Part shown: one piece after another, positions 17,761-25,774 of the stretch
Position numbering within the stretch: the first letter of the stretch is position 1
Layout of the letters: each line of letters opens with the position of its first letter
Assembly (NCBI GenBank): GCA_001305055.1
Contig: BBZX01000008.1
Span: forward strand, 74,701 to 138,700
Length of the DNA: 64,000 bases
Reading direction: 5' to 3'
Source of the DNA: Clostridia bacterium UC5.1-1C12
GTDB taxonomy: Bacteria > Bacillota_I > Bacilli_A > Erysipelotrichales > Erysipelotrichaceae
Program-made: the position numbers and the translations under genes
Notes under the pieces: generated by a model
Databases searched by the model: none
Told to the model about the DNA's origin: nothing
The model's input: only the letters and a program-made list of their open reading frames with translations

Positions 17761-19226
17761 ATGCATGAAAAGCAGACACTGCATGCTTATGTATATCATC
17801 ATCTGCGTGAACAAATCATATCCGGACAGCGTCCTTATGGAACGAAGCTGCCTTCAATGAACCGGTTATGTGAATTTTATCATGTTGGCATCCGCACGGT
17901 CCGCGATGTTTTAAGCCGTTTAAAAAGTGAAGGGTATATAGTCAGTGAGGAACGCAAGGCTGCGGTTGTGAACTATCGTCTAAACGATCCACAACATCTG
18001 GAAACCGCCGTGCATACCATTTTGGCTAATCAGGATAATATTCGTGAGGTTTATCAGACACTGACCGTTGTGATACCGCGGCTGCTGGCTTTTTCGGTGC
18101 AGTTTTATGATGATGAAGATTTAAAAGCGCTGATATACAAAGTGTCAAGGCTGAAAAATAAATCTATAGAGGCACGCACTCAGATATGTTCGCATGAGTT
18201 CTATCGGCTGCTGGATTGTTCGCATAATCTTTTATTGCGTGATTTATTTGCCAGCTTGGAAGTATTTACTTATATTACTTTTTTCGGAATCAGCCGCATT
18301 TTATAGATTATATTCTTAAGCATAACGCATTTCATAATATTGGTTGGGTATTAGCGCCGATTGCAAAGAAGGATCAGGCAGCGATCATCGAGCGCAGTCA
18401 AACGATGTTTGATTCGGTGGCTGCCGCTATTAATGACTCGCTGATAGAGTTAAAGATTGAAAATGACGAAAATCAAGGTCAGACTAAGCTCTATCAATGG
18501 TCTGCCAACCGCGGCCGTGATCAGTATTATACAAGCATCGTTCGTGATTTGATTGATAAGATCGGCATCGGCTATTATGAGGAAGATAAATATCTGCCGC
18601 CTCAGGCTGAGTTGGCCCAGCTCTATGGTGTTTCGGTTGCCACGATCCGCAGTGCCTTAAAAGTGCTCAATGAATTGGGATTTGCGAAAACGATGAATGC
18701 GAAGGGAACTAAGGTGATTCTTCAAAATACGGCAGATACTTATCGCTGTATGCAGCATCATACCTATCGCCGCGACACTCTGATTTATCTGAGCGGTCTG
18801 CAGCTTATGACAATCTTGATTAAACCGGCGGCCAGACTCGCATGGGATCAGATTGACGCGAAGACAAAGGAAGAATTGAATCAGCAAGTGAAGCAGGGTT
18901 CGGCAATACCCTTGGCTTTAATTAGCGAATGTATCATTGCCCATCAGCCGCTGCAGCCTTTAAAAGAAATATTGCGGCAGGTGAGTCAGCTTCTGCATTG
19001 GGGTTATTATTATTCATTCTTCACTCATGGCCCGGCAAGCGAGCAGACACTCACTTCACGAAGCCTGTTGGCGATTGAGGCGCTGCAGGAACAGGACGCC
19101 CAGCGATTTGCTGAAACATTGGCGGATTGTTACTGTCATATCCTCGATTATGTGCGCAATGCTCTTGTTAAATGCGGATTACCGGCTGCCGCGGCACTGA
19201 TTACGCCTGATTGCAGCTTTTACTAA
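17761..19226 (+). CDS. GntR-like regulator with two winged-helix domains (one frameshift)
   Basis: The corrected protein is about 488 residues and contains two separate GntR-type DNA-binding domains. The first covers about residues 5-75 (LREQIISGQRPYGTKLPSMN, VGIRTVRDVLSRLKSEGYIV). The second is near 255-325 (DKIGIGYYEEDKYLPPQAEL, YGVSVATIRSALKVLNELGF). Each is followed by an all-helical region resembling an effector domain. The frame breaks near 18294 (CC for CCC), after which HFIDYILKHNAFHNIGW continues. ATG 17761 is better spaced from GAAAGAGGGG than ATG 17752. The target is unknown; the adjacent mup/mur genes are convergent and have their own regulator. Confidence 0.75.
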
Positions 19227-19233
19227 GATAGAA

Positions 19234-19264
19234 AAAAACGTTCTGCGCTTAGAACGTTTTATTT
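19234..19264. terminator. Bidirectional intrinsic terminator
   Basis: AAAACGTTCT-GCGCTT-AGAACGTTTT has A/T runs on both sides. It separates the convergent GntR and mupG genes and overlaps the mupG stop. Confidence 0.88.
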
Positions 19265-20299
19265 TACAAACATGATTTGACTGCCGTTTTTAATACAATC
19301 AAGCAAAGCCATATAATCTTCATGAAGCTCACCGATTACATTAACGCGATCATCCTGCGGATAGTCATCAACAGGGATCATGATTTCACCGGAATACCGC
19401 TGGTAACGTTCATTATCCATAACAATGGACCCGCTTTTGCGGTAAATACAGTTATCCGGCTTAATTTTTTCACCGGCAGCAGCATAGCCTCGTGATTCCG
19501 CAAGTCTTTTTAATCCCTTAGGACTGTCTGAGCGGATGGTGAACGGCTGATCGTAATATTGTTCATAGCCATGATGCAGATGGCAAGGCAATGTAATGAT
19601 ACCCTCGCTGTTAAATTTGGAAATCCGCTCAAAGCTTATCGGATCAATCAGCGAATCACCGACTAAAATATTTTCAATGCCATGATTTAAACATAGATCA
19701 AGGTAATTTACATAAGGATTTTGATGCCGGTGCTTTTCAATTGTCACCAAGCCCTCATACAGCGGGCCACGCAGCACTTCATTCCCATTGATAAAGGCCG
19801 TGATCTTGGCGTGATGTGCCAGCAGCATCGCATTCATGGCATCAAAGGTTTCATCATCAAGACCGGTTTCCGGGCGCGGATAGAAATTATGAATAAAGAG
19901 AATATCCGGGTTGACTGCCAGCAATTCTTCACATTCTTTTTCATTAATCGTAGAAGCATTCAGACAGATAGCCGTTGTTTGAGCCAGCTCTTTACATTCT
20001 TCAAAGCTGAAGCCATAATCAATTCTCAAAGCATTGATGCCAAAGTCGTTCTTAAACTGAAGGATATCGGTATAGTTAAACATTTCCAAAGTTTTTCTGG
20101 AAACATCGCAGACAATCTGAAAGCCCATTTTTTTAAGTGCTTTCAGCATATATTCAACATCATCAAAATAGGTCTCATTCATTTCCTCCGCAATATGCAA
20201 AGAGGTAAAAACAAGAGAACCCTCCTGTGCATAAGAGGGAAGTCTTGTTTCAATTTCTTTAAATGTTGAACAATAAACAGAGAAACCAAGCTTAGACAT
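19259..20299 (-). CDS. mupG: 6-phospho-N-acetylmuramidase (DUF871)
   Basis: This intact 346-residue protein starts MSKLGFSVYCSTFKE. It has a TIM-barrel N-terminal region (GFQIVCDVSRKTLEMF, LRIDYGFSFEE) and a C-terminal beta domain, as in DUF871. The S. aureus member MupG splits MurNAc-6-phosphate-GlcNAc into MurNAc-6-phosphate and GlcNAc. Here it ends a minus-strand operon after murQ and murP, the same gene set as in S. aureus, which supports the function strongly. Its GlcNAc product feeds amino-sugar metabolism. The gap to murP is 21 bases. Confidence 0.85.
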   Translation of the reverse strand: MSKLGFSVYCSTFKEIETRLPSYAQEGSLVFTSLHIAEEMNETYFDDVEYMLKALKKMGFQIVCDVSRKTLEMFNYTDILQFKNDFGINALRIDYGFSFEECKELAQTTAICLNASTINEKECEELLAVNPDILFIHNFYPRPETGLDDETFDAMNAMLLAHHAKITAFINGNEVLRGPLYEGLVTIEKHRHQNPYVNYLDLCLNHGIENILVGDSLIDPISFERISKFNSEGIITLPCHLHHGYEQYYDQPFTIRSDSPKGLKRLAESRGYAAAGEKIKPDNCIYRKSGSIVMDNERYQRYSGEIMIPVDDYPQDDRVNVIGELHEDYMALLDCIKNGSQIMFVK

Positions 20300-20320
20300 T
20301 TATAACATCTTCATCCTTAA

Positions 20321-21711
20321 TCACAATTTAGTAATACAGAAGCCTGCGATATAGGAGATTACTAAACCGATAAAGAAATTCATCATGCCTGAAGTCCCCT
20401 GCATCAGCGGAATAGCAACTAAACCGCTTGGACCCCATGCGTTAGCCATTACTTGGGTCAGCATTACATAAGCACCGCCAAAGCCGGCACCCAAGCCAGC
20501 CGTGATAAATGGTTTGCCCATCGGTAATGTAACACCATAAATCAATGGCTCACCAACGCCTAAGAAGCCAGCTGGCAGCGCACCGGTGATAACACCTTGT
20601 AACCGTCTGTTTTTTACTTTTTTAGCAACTAAGTAAATCGCGATAGCAGCCCCAACCTGACCTGCGCCGGCCATTGCCAGAACCGGGAATAAAGAGACAC
20701 CGCCAAAGGTTTCCAGCTGTACTGCATAAATCGGAATTAAACCATGGTGTAAACCAAGCAATACCATTGGCAGGAATAAAGCCGACAGGACAAAGCCGCT
20801 GATTACTCGAATGACTGGGTTTGTGGAATTAATGATAATAGTTAATACAGAGACTAAGCCATCACTGATGAACCCGGCAATCGGCATAATGATGAAGATA
20901 AATAAGAGACCGCCGATCAATAAACTGGTAAATGGCGTAACGATCAGATCTAAAACATCAGGTACGCGTTTACGGATATTCTTTTCAATTTTAGAAAGTA
21001 CCCAGACACCAAAGATTACACCGATGATACCGCCTTTACCAGTTGTCAGGATTGATTCAAGAGGTACCGTTTCATTATATAAACCGATCATTTTTGAGAT
21101 TTCAACAATATTGCCGCCAATGCTGATAGCACCGATCATACCGCCCAAAGCCGGTGTAGCGCCGAATACTTCAGCTGAACGAATACCAGTATAGATTGCG
21201 AAATAGCTTAAGAATGCACCGCCTGTCAGACTGAACAGCAATTGAATCATGGTCCATGCCTGTCCGGCAATAACTCCATCGCTCATTAATTGACCGATCA
21301 AAGAACCAAAACCATTAAATAAGCCGGCTGCGATAACAGCAGGAATCAATGGAATAAAGATTTCGGCAATCAGCTTCATGCCTTCTTTTAATTTGCTTTG
21401 TTTCTGCTGATTTTTGATTTCAGCCTTGTTTTCCTGCCAGTCTGTCGATACTGCATCTCTTGGCAAACCTAATTCTTCAACACAGATATCGGTTACTTTT
21501 TTAGCCTTGCCTGGCCCTAATATAATCTGATAATAATCACCCTCATTGACAAGTCCTAAAACACCTTCAAGCGCTTTAATTTGATCCTTATCAACAAGCT
21601 CTGTATTTTGCAAGTCACACGCAGGCGTGTCATGCAGTTAGCCGCCTTTACAACATTTTCTTTACCGCCAAGTAATGATACGATCTGCTTGGCTAATTCA
21701 AGATTGGTCAT
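20321..21711 (-). CDS. murP: PTS EIIBC for MurNAc-GlcNAc uptake (one frameshift)
   Basis: The EIIB domain carries the phospho-Cys in AANCMTRLRV (Cys26). The EIIC domain of about ten helices shows GLFNGFGSLIGQ, LHHGLIPIYAVQ and VGEPLIYGVTLP. No EIIA domain is present, as in MurP proteins, which borrow the glucose-type EIIA. Corrected length is 463 residues. The frame breaks at about 21605 (AAAA for AAAAA). Start ATG 21711 lies one base after the murQ stop, with the ribosome site AAGGAGG inside murQ. It should import and phosphorylate the wall disaccharide. Confidence 0.88.
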
Positions 21712-21712
21712 G

Positions 21713-22616
21713 TTAATCCTCCTTTGTATCCATGATTTCCTGAATACGTCCCTTTGCTTTGCATAAAGCTTTTTCAGCACTGTCCTTATCACAATCAAGC
21801 AACACCATGACAATTGCTGTTTTCACTGATCCATCGGCTTTTTCCAGGGTTGCCTGTGCAGTTTCTTGACTGCAGTCAGTTACCGAGCATATGATGTTTA
21901 TGCCTCTGGTAATCAGCTTCTGGTTTGACATTTTCACATCTACCATATAATTGTTGTAAACTTTACCGATGCGGATCATGCTGATGGTTGAAATCATATT
22001 CAGCACCAGCTTGGTTGCAGTACCGGCTTTTAACCGGGTAGAACCGGTTAAACTTCAGGCCCGGGTTCAACAACAATCGTATGCTCACACATCGCTTCGA
22101 TTTCACTGCTGCGGTTACAAACCAGACCGCAGGTGAAGGCGTTGATGCTTGCCGCGTATTCAAGACCGCCGATGACATAAGGTGTGCGTCCGCTTGCCGC
22201 TACACCGATTACGACATCTTTTTCATTCAGGCCGATCTTTTTCAAGTCATCAACAGCAAATTGCTTTGAATCCTCCGCGCCTTCTACTGCTTTCACAAAT
22301 GCATTGTCGCCGCCGGCAATCAGACCGACCACCGTGTTATAATCAACCCCAAAGTCGGCGGACATTCAACTGCGTCCAAGAGACCCAGCCGACCGCTTGT
22401 ACCTGCGCCGATATAAATGATTCGGCCGCCTTTTTCAAGGGCATCACTGGTTATCGTTATCACCTTTTCAATCATGTCAATCTGACTTTCAATACATTTT
22501 ACAGCATTGTAGTCTTCTTGATTCATCGTTGTGATGGCCTCACGAATACTCATGGCACTTAGGTGAACGGTGTTGGGATTCACCTGCTCAGTTGTCATTT
22601 TACTTAAATCTATCAT
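21713..22616 (-). CDS. murQ: N-acetylmuramic acid 6-phosphate etherase (two frameshifts)
   Basis: The corrected protein is 301 residues, the usual MurQ length. SIS-domain motifs are [19 protein letters not shown], then [17 protein letters not shown], then [18 protein letters not shown], then [17 protein letters not shown] and a tail with [13 protein letters not shown]. It removes D-lactate from MurNAc-6-phosphate to give GlcNAc-6-phosphate. Frame breaks are near 22356 (TTT for TTTT) and 22047 (TTT for TTTT). Start ATG 22616 follows GGAGG; an upstream ATG at 22640 has no site. It leads the murQ-murP-mupG operon. Confidence 0.92.
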
Positions 22617-22646
22617 TGAATTACCTCCATGACTACACAATAAACA

Positions 22647-22695
22647 AAAGCGCTTTCATTTGCAATAGTTTAAAAATAATGTGAAACATTGTTTC
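22647..22695 (-). promoter_or_regulatory. Operator region of the murQPG operon
   Basis: Two palindromes lie upstream of murQ. GAAAC-ATT-GTTTC (22683-22695) fits an RpiR-family operator, so it is probably the MurR site. AAAGCGCTTT (22647-22656) is embedded in CAAAAGCGCTTTCA, which resembles a CcpA cre with two mismatches. Both assignments are inferred. Confidence 0.5.
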
Positions 22696-22772
22696 GTATA
22701 TTGGCATTTTTTTATGCCTATGAATGTCAAAATTTCAATCTCAAGCGAAGAAAAAACACCGGCGAACCAGTG

Positions 22773-23626
22773 TTATTCCTCTTCCTTTTTCTCAAGTAAT
22801 TTATTGGTGGCAATAATCTTATCCATGGATTGTGAGTGTACTCTGGCAAGATATGCCTGATAGAGAATATCAACTACGCTCAGCTGTGAAATGCGGCTAG
22901 ATCCGGCGCTGATCCTTAAAGGTGCTTCGATCTGGGGAACATATAAATTATAGTCACTGAGCGAAATCAGCTTGCTGCTGCCATACTTTGTTACCGCCAC
23001 GATAATACCGCCGCGCTGCTTGATATTGCGGGCCATTTCGCTGATTTCCTTCGTTAAGCCAGAGTAGGAGAAAATGATGGCGACTTCACCCTGTTCGATG
23101 TTGGTCGATGAAACAAGCTGTAAGTGAATATCTTCATATAGGATCGTTTTCTTATTGATGCGCTCAAGCTTTGCTGTAAATCCCGGGCAACTAAAAAGCT
23201 GGCGCCGATACCAAACAGATAAACATAGCGGCATGCTGACAGCAGATCAACGATAGTATTCAATTCCTGAAAATCAAGCAGGCTGAAAGTATTTTGAATG
23301 GCATGAATATTTTCATTCAGTGCATTGATAATGATTGTCTGCACATTTTCACCGCTGCTGTTTTGAATGTTTGCCTGTTCCAGCTCTCTGGAAAAATCAA
23401 GGTCATTCAGCAGGGCAAGTTTCAGTTCCTTAAAGCCCTTGAAGCCATTCTTCTTGCAGATACGGACAATCGTAGCCGGTGAACAATAGCATTTTTTAGC
23501 CAAGGTATGAATATCGATCGCCGTAGCTTCACGAGTTTGATTCAACAGGTAAACCAAAACGTCACGCTCACTGGCGGTTGCTTTTTGTTTATAGTAGGTT
23601 TCTAATCGATAAAGGGCTTTTTTCAT
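22773..23626 (-). CDS. murR: RpiR-family regulator of MurNAc salvage (one frameshift)
   Basis: The corrected protein is about 284 residues. It has an N-terminal RpiR helix-turn-helix (IDIHTLAKKCYCSPATIVRI, CKKNGFKGFKELKLAL) and a C-terminal SIS sugar-phosphate-binding domain (YLFGIGASFLVARDLQQ, VAIIFSYSGLTKEISEMA). The frame breaks near 23180 (AAA for AAAA). Its position behind the murQ operator and the SIS domain support control by MurNAc-6-phosphate, as for MurR. It is preceded 16 bases upstream by the acyltransferase gene, so those two appear co-transcribed. Confidence 0.82.
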
Positions 23627-23642
23627 TCAGCACATCCTCTCA

Positions 23643-24533
23643 CTACATATTATACACTAAAAAGTTCAATGCCGTCTTGATGTCACACATTGTTACTTTC
23701 TGAATGATAGTATTTGATACAGATGCCGTTAGCTTTCTGCAGCGTTCTGCCGGATAATAATAGCTGCTTGGCATTTTTTGAAGCGTTGTATTTTCTTCAT
23801 AATTCACATAATCCGCGGTTTCATTTTCTCTGTCGGGCCATACCCGTTCAATGAATTGGTCAGCGTTATCTTCAAGCGCATAAATTAAATAATCCTTTTT
23901 AAACTGCATGATACCAGCGCTTTCATCAAGACATTCATCAAGCTGAGGGGAGAGCAGCCAGCTGGAACAATGAAAGATCGGTACAATGCCATTAAAGTAA
24001 TGAACCGCTTGCTGATAAGCGTCAGTTATGTCCGCTGTTGTCAGACGTGGTCCGGCTGGCACATGGACATTCAGCAGAACGCTGTTTTTAGGAAGATAAA
24101 TTTCTGCTAACTGTATCTCATTATCAATTGCTTTTGGTTCAAATTCAAGCCTTCCAAGACGTGTGATCTTACCTTCAATCAAACGGTCAAGAAACATCCA
24201 CATCATCGGAAGAATGCCATACACGTTAAAATAGTGATGACAAAGGATTGCCCATTCATACAGATCCTTACAGCCATCAAGACATATAGCCGCTTCTTGA
24301 CTTGTTTTGGCTTTCAGGTAGCGCTGATAGAATAAGTGAGTATAGAATTTTAAATACAGCCGATATTTTAATAATTCATCGAATTGCTCAAAATGCTGAA
24401 ATAAAGCATCTTTATGCATATAAAACAGATGGGTTAAATAGGGTTCGTCTGCCAGTTCAAGCGTGTTCAGCGTCTGCAGCATCACCTCAGTAAAGCCGGC
24501 ATTTTTTAAGTATTCATTTAATGATAATTTCAT
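23643..24533 (-). CDS. GNAT-like acyltransferase-domain protein (NAT_N/GNAT_C type)
   Basis: This intact protein of about 296 residues starts at ATG 24533 after GAAAGGAAACT; an upstream in-frame ATG lacks spacing. An N-terminal helical half (LNEYLKNAGFTEVMLQTLNT) is followed by a region with LGRLEFEPKAI, LPKNSVLLNVHVPAGPRLT and FHCSSWLLSPQLDE. These match the poorly studied 'acyltransferase domain-containing' family. The substrate is unknown. It sits directly ahead of murR and behind a leader ORF plus terminator (24553-24653), suggesting attenuation control. A link to cell-wall sugar metabolism is possible from context only. Confidence 0.65.
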   Translation of the reverse strand: MKLSLNEYLKNAGFTEVMLQTLNTLELADEPYLTHLFYMHKDALFQHFEQFDELLKYRLYLKFYTHLFYQRYLKAKTSQEAAICLDGCKDLYEWAILCHHYFNVYGILPMMWMFLDRLIEGKITRLGRLEFEPKAIDNEIQLAEIYLPKNSVLLNVHVPAGPRLTTADITDAYQQAVHYFNGIVPIFHCSSWLLSPQLDECLDESAGIMQFKKDYLIYALEDNADQFIERVWPDRENETADYVNYEENTTLQKMPSSYYYPAERCRKLTASVSNTIIQKVTMCDIKTALNFLVYNM

Positions 24534-24552
24534 AGTTTCCTTTCTTTCCATC

Positions 24553-24575
24553 AAAAAAGACCTTCTCAGAAGGTC
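24553..24575 (-). terminator. Leader terminator ahead of the acyltransferase gene
   Basis: On the minus strand GACCTTCT-GA-GAAGGTC is followed by TTTTTT. It lies 20 bases before the acyltransferase start and directly after a short ORF, so it would stop most transcripts before the gene unless overridden. Confidence 0.7.
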
Positions 24576-24596
24576 AGACAAACACACCGATGGAAT

Positions 24597-24653
24597 TCAT
24601 TGGCAATGATGAGTGTTCGTCATGATTCTGTAGCTTTGCTTCCCATTTTTCAT
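24597..24653 (-). CDS. Leader peptide candidate (18 codons, or 26 if one base is missing)
   Basis: A good ribosome site (GAGGTGATCGTT) precedes ATG 24653. As written the peptide is 18 residues beginning MKNGKQSYR. If the five A after the ATG are really six, as in many genes here, the frame instead reads MKKWEAKLQNHDEHSSLPMN and continues six more residues. It would then stop at 24574, inside the terminator stem. The second reading is more peptide-like and couples translation to the terminator. I do not recognise either peptide. Confidence 0.4.
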   Translation of the reverse strand: MKNGKQSYRIMTNTHHCQ

Positions 24654-24715
24654 AACGATCACCTCATCTTTCTTGCCTTTATTGTATTTTAAATCATTCT
24701 ATAATGCAAGGGTGT

Positions 24716-25148
24716 TTATTGCTTTTCAGCCGTCAGCTTTTTCAGCATCAGGAAATATATAATCATACCGATGCCGACTAAGATGTGACCAATACCTGAG
24801 ATGCCGGAGATTGCGGCATCAAAGCCGCGGCTTAATGTCATACCCTGAACTTGCGTAACACCACGTACGATCAGCATAATGACCATGACGGCAACACCAA
24901 GATTGTAAATCAGATAGAATTTCTTGAAATTTTTTATGTCCGATTAAATTTACATTCATTTGAAATAATGCGGCCAGCAGGAAGAAAACCATGCCCAACA
25001 GAAACAGGTGAGTGTGTACGACACCTAAGGTTGTCACACCGCTGAAACCATTGAATTTAGTAAACTCGCGATAGAATACACCGCCGGCCATTGCCAGCAG
25101 TGCATAGGTAAAAGCTGTATTAATTAATAAATTTTTAGATTTTTTCAT
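24716..25148 (-). CDS. DUF2871 membrane protein (one frameshift)
   Basis: The corrected protein is about 144 residues with four membrane helices. It shows the family's histidine-rich VVHTHLFLLGMVFFLLAALF and, after the break, FYLIYNLGVAVMVIMLIVRG and GIGHILVGIGMIIYF. The frame breaks near 24928 (six A for seven). The conserved His residues in helices recall haem- or metal-binding membrane proteins, but the function of the family is unknown. It has its own promoter with an overlapping palindrome at 25169-25210. Confidence 0.75.
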
Positions 25149-25168
25149 AATGAACCCCTTTCGTTAAT

Positions 25169-25210
25169 ATGAACATTGTTCATTATAGAGTGTCAAAGGG
25201 AATGCGTCAA
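25169..25210 (-). promoter_or_regulatory. Promoter and palindromic operator of the DUF2871 gene
   Basis: On the minus strand TTGACG (25205-25210), a 17-base spacer and TATAAT (25182-25187) form a promoter. A perfect palindrome ATGAAC-A-A-T-GTTCAT (25169-25183) touches the -10 and covers the start point, as for TetR-type repressors. A related sequence, ATGTTCATTAGTAAAC, follows the MATE promoter at 25697-25725. Confidence 0.65.
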
Positions 25211-25282
25211 TTTGAATGCTCATATAAATCAGAAAGCTTTCACCTGTTGTTCAGCAAATGTTCACAATCAGCGTCTATAATG

Positions 25283-25475
25283 CAGTCATCATCAAAGGAT
25301 AACATCCTATGCGGATTGAAAGGAGATGATGGCCGGTATTATAAATAAAAATCGATTTCATTTTATCAGGAAGCAAGCCCCCAGCTTACCCTAAGCTTCC
25401 TGAAACTATTTACTCCTATCCCTAAATTGAATGATAATTAATAAACATCATGAGGCTTACTCATGATGTTTATTA
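25283..25475 (+). ncRNA. Candidate small RNA convergent with a small membrane peptide gene
   Basis: TATAAT at 25276-25281 could start a transcript of about 190 bases, ending at the 16-base-arm terminator 25439-25475. The -35 is weak. Inside are a stem TCAGGAAGC/GCTTCCTGA (25366-25374 with 25395-25403) and a small hairpin AGGAT-AAC-ATCCT. A 21-codon ORF (25329-25394, beginning MAGIINKNRF) sits only three bases after AGGAG, which is too close for efficient initiation. The transcript is therefore more likely to act as RNA. It shares its terminator with the opposite small-peptide gene. Confidence 0.4.
25439..25475. terminator. Bidirectional terminator with 16-base perfect arms
   Basis: TAATAAACATCATGAG (25439-25454) pairs perfectly with CTCATGATGTTTATTA (25460-25475) around GCTTA. 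It lies exactly between the convergent small RNA and the small membrane peptide gene, so both 3' ends would contain complementary sequence. Confidence 0.8.
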
Positions 25476-25580
25476 TTAGACGGGAAAGCGGCTATTTGTT
25501 TTATGCCGGATCCATTCTTTTAATATATTTAAACCAATCATCATTAAACTAATGATTATAATTATACCTAATTCAGACAT
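25476..25580 (-). CDS. 34-residue single-span membrane peptide, type I toxin-like
   Basis: ATG 25580 is seven bases after a perfect GGAGGTGA ribosome site. The peptide has a short N-terminus (MSELG), one hydrophobic span (IIIIISLMMIGLNIL) and a basic tail (KEWIRHKTNSR). Length and layout match type I toxins and Hol_Tox-like peptides, though no family consensus is clear. A consensus sigma-A promoter lies upstream, and the gene ends in a terminator shared with a convergent small transcript. No frame break is needed. Confidence 0.6.
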   Translation of the reverse strand: MSELGIIIIISLMMIGLNILKEWIRHKTNSRFPV

Positions 25581-25627
25581 CGGTTCACCTCCAAATAGTT
25601 AGCCAAGACTAATCTTTATTCAATTTC

Positions 25628-25656
25628 AGTATACCCATTCCTGTCATGTCTGTCAA
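25628..25656 (-). promoter_or_regulatory. Consensus promoter of the small membrane peptide
   Basis: On the minus strand TTGACA (25651-25656), a 17-base spacer and TATACT (25628-25633). The 5' leader would be about 45 bases and contains a possible short stem before the ribosome site. Confidence 0.8.
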
Positions 25657-25696
25657 GCTGGATGCGGTAATAATAGTTGTAATAAAAAGCTCTGCC

Positions 25697-25740
25697 TTGA
25701 CAAAAGGTGGTTGAAAAGCTACTATAAATAATGTTCATTA
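25697..25740 (+). promoter_or_regulatory. Promoter of the second MATE gene with operator-like half-sites
   Basis: TTGACA (25697-25702), a 17-base spacer and TACTAT (25720-25725) are followed by ATGTTCATTAGTAAAC from 25731. The GTTCAT half-site and its position match the operator of the DUF2871 gene on the other side of the small-RNA locus. Confidence 0.6.
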
Positions 25741-25774
25741 GTAAACTATTTAAGGAAAGTAAGGTTGATAGAGG

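Noticed and set aside
19721..20269. 182-codon plus-strand frame inside mupG
   Set aside because: Antisense shadow of a clear DUF871 gene, with no start signals and no recognisable domain.
20811..21194. 127-codon plus-strand frame inside murP
   Set aside because: Antisense to the EIIC helices; composition typical of reverse-complement membrane coding sequence.
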